From Anthostomella pinea (lineage: Eukaryota > Ascomycota > Sordariomycetes > Xylariales > Xylariaceae), in assembly GCA_963556695.1 (NCBI GenBank), contig CAUWAG010000003.1, positions 8,246,001 to 8,310,000 of the forward strand: 64,000 bases of DNA, written 5' to 3'. The translations under genes and the position numbers were made by a program. Shown here piece after piece: positions 61,401 to 64,000 of this stretch (within the stretch, counting starts at the first letter, position 1; each line of letters begins with the position of its first letter). The notes under the pieces are model-generated. The model searched no databases, had not been told where the DNA came from, and saw nothing but the letters and a program-made list of their open reading frames with translations.

Positions 61401-64000
61401 TTCCAAGCAGACCATCAACGAGCTGGTCATCGAGTAAGTGGGGCATACCACAGAAACGGTTGTGGCCGGACCCAACCCCTTGATACCAGTCCACCGTGTT
61501 GCAGCATGGGGAACTCTGCATTCGGGATGGAATATGGGAGATCGAATGAGGTCCTCGACTCGAAGTTGAGCTGACATCATATACTGCATCATTGCAAGTG
61601 ACAAGCCGAACTCGTTTAGTATGAAGTAGAACCGTTACGCACATCGCGAGTGGGCGAAGCTACGGCGGGATTGCCATCTTCACCGAGCTGAATGCCTCGA
61701 CGTGTCAAGCGGATTTCATCTTCTCAATGGACCGAATGTCGGTATGAAGTCGTACATTCATGTAGTGCGGCTGATAGAGCAGGCCTAGCTATCAGAGGCT
61801 ATTCTCGGTAGGGGACCGAGGGGCATTGCGCAAGGTCGCCTTGATAGGGAGGGTCACCTCCTAAATAGGACTACAGCTGGCCAGCTCATCAGCAAAGATC
61901 ATCGCCCACATCGTCGCGGCATCATGGTTTTCGACCGTTACCTACCGTCCCAAGAAGCCCGACATGTAATGAGACCGTCGCTGGAGGAAGATAGGTTTGT
62001 ACCTTCGATCTGCTAGATGGTCCAAGGGGGCAGGCGCCGGAGCTAGCTACGGTCCCAGAAGGCCACCCATCTGGAGCCAGCAGGAAGGGGGCTTCATAGA
62101 GGAGTTTCGGGATATCACAAGCGGCGGCGGGTAACAAGACGTGACCGCAACACAGCACCCAAATAAAACCACCCACACCCTCATCTGGTCCCGAAATGAC
62201 GTCTACCAGACACGAGCCCAGCACGGGAAAGCAAGCTCCCATGCCATGCCATGGCTCCAGGACTGGCTAGACGCCAGGTACGAGAGACACGCGTAAGCGC
62301 GAGCGTGGAGATGGTGTGGGCGGTTCGCACGAGGATTGGCAGCTCGCGAGGACCGAATTGGAGGGCAAAGATGCGTCTGCGTGTTCTCATTCGCCGGCGA
62401 GCTCCTGTGATTCCTATGATTTCCTGGGTGAGCTCTTTACGGAATTGGGAAATTGGTGGAGCTGTCTGGACATGCTCTGTTTGTTGATCTTGCTGTGAAC
62501 TGGAGATGAATTGGCTAATGAGATGCGACGGTGTCATTCAATGGAGTGGTAGTGATGAGCGTGACGAGGTATCACGCACGATGAGGACAAGGCTGAGATT
62601 ACCTAGCTAGGTATGTAGGTAGCAGTATGACGACAGAAAGCTTCTAGTATCATGCCGGGCATGATGAAAAGCGTTGAAATATTATCGTCGTGGCGCGTGC
62701 CGGGCAGCAAGGCCCACTGCGTGTTCTCGTGACGACGTAAGGCTTGGAAGTCTCCTCGATGTGTTACGAGCGGACATCGTCAGATGATCACGTTGATCCC
62801 GGCGACACCTCAATACACTGCATAATGAGGCCGAATGATGTGCAGCACGGAAGAATATCTTGCATGTTCACTTCAAGAGGTGAGGCGATGCCGGCCAGAC
62901 CCAGGTGGTACGTACTGTCATCGAGCGACGGACAGCAGGACAAGTCGATACAGTAGTAAGGTGTGCCGCCGCGATGTGACTCGTGCCCGGATTGATGCGT
63001 AGTGCGCCGTAATGTTTCAATGCCATCTCACCACATCCTGGTCCGGCTCCCCACTTGGGATCCCAGCATGCCTTCAGATCAGGACTCACAGCACTTGCAG
63101 GCCTTGCTGCTTGGGCTTTCCCCTCTGGTCCGTCGGGCTCTGCATGTCAGCAAGCAACCGTGGCAGTCTGACAGTACATGCCGGCATAGTCATGCACTGT
63201 ATGTGTATCAATCTGGCACTTGCGCCGAGACGTGTTGGAACCGTGAACGCATCATTCTGACGGTGAGCGCGAAGCGAGGATGAGGAGGAGGAGGCGGCGG
63301 GGAAGGCTCTCGCGGGCATGACATCCGGCTCAACTAAGGCAACGCTGCGAATATCGAAAAGTCGGTGTAACCAATCTTGCATCAACGCTTACTGTCTTGT
63401 CTGTCTGTCTGTCCAAGACGGCAGCCTGGATGTAAACCTGCTGCTGCACTTAGCCGTTGGCGATGTCGAGAGACGTCAAGGGTAGGTTTCGGACCGTTCA
63501 TGTTTGATGCAAAGACAGCACGCCGCGACTGCGTGACTCATCATCAGTCAGGTTACTGGCTACCAAGTTCGATCTGTCAGTCTGTCAGATACTCTGGTCA
63601 GTGGTCGTGGCCGTTGACATCTGAGTTGTGAGGTGCTCCTGTGAATGGTCGGAAATTCGACAAGGCCATGGATGGCGATGAATTATGTGACTGGTCCATT
63701 ATTGTTTCCATATCCCTTGATTCCTGCCAATGGTCACTCTTTCGGTCTGAGCTCTGACTGCTCTGACAGGATTCCGCAAGCAGTACCGTTGTCCCCTGCT
63801 CTCTGATTGGGTCGCTGAACGAGGTCCAGACGGACGGGCACAGCCTCTCCGCAGCGCATAAGAACTCGAATGTCTTGACTCCAATGCTGTCCGGACCGAG
63901 GGATCACAGGGTCCTCTGATCTGCGCCTGTGTATGAAGTGCTTAGCAGACGGGAGGCAAAACGGTCTTATTATGGTGCTGGATTTGCAACTCGCAACTCG
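58473..64000. other. Gene-poor region to the window edge
   Basis: 5.5 kb with scattered ORFs under 185 codons, none with a recognisable domain. The longest (59252-59800, +) has no motif. Base composition is normal rather than AT-rich, so it is not RIP-type sequence. No RNA genes or repeat pairs were recognised. Confidence 0.4.

Noticed and set aside
61293..61574. Possible enzyme C-terminus (frames containing MNTSGGFSSKQTINELV)
   Set aside because: The readable stretch is short and broken by a stop, and no catalytic motif or adjoining exon was found.

Overview
This window is nuclear DNA of a filamentous ascomycete (Pezizomycotina, probably Sordariomycetes). The evidence is short 50-170 nt spliceosomal introns with GTRNGY donors, CTRAC-like branch sites and YAG acceptors; fungus-specific families (Zn2Cys6 regulator, Dal5-type permease, Pth11-type rhodopsin-domain receptor, DUF6594, NTE1); and one sharply bounded AT-rich block full of decayed transposons that looks like RIP (repeat-induced point mutation). 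The species cannot be fixed from sequence alone.

Layout. 1-7330: an accessory metabolic group. It holds the 3' part of a TauD-type dioxygenase, a Zn2Cys6 regulator divergent from a dihydropyrimidinase/hydantoinase-type amidohydrolase, and a Dal5-type permease. 4765-4977 is a MITE whose 213-bp sister lies at 58260-58472. 8445-14666: a Cys-rich hypothetical protein, a frameshifted J-domain/double-retropepsin fusion, a DUF6594 membrane protein and a Pth11-like receptor. 16040-29291: conserved housekeeping genes, namely NTE1, eIF2alpha, IMP2, an MME1-like mitochondrial carrier and a 983-residue repeat-like protein. 29292-33923: gene-poor, with two tRNA-like pol III elements and a DUF6594 remnant. 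33924-45330: a seven-TM protein, enolase, RPS13, an SDC1-type COMPASS subunit and the FAN1 nuclease. The last two are divergent and share an upstream region that carries a foldback element. 45989-51150: AT-rich transposon graveyard with LTR-like repeats and a pogo/Fot1-type element. 51150-64000: gene-poor, with only one supportable gene (54201-54935).

How the genes may work together. The left-edge group has the parts of a substrate-inducible pathway for uptake and ring opening of a cyclic ureide or pyrimidine (permease, amidohydrolase, regulator), possibly with an oxygenase. This is inference from adjacency. The housekeeping genes serve unrelated core functions: lipid turnover, translation, mitochondria, glycolysis, chromatin and DNA crosslink repair.

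Exon joins were derived by hand from splice signals and reading-frame continuity. Where a junction is ambiguous, the entry says so.
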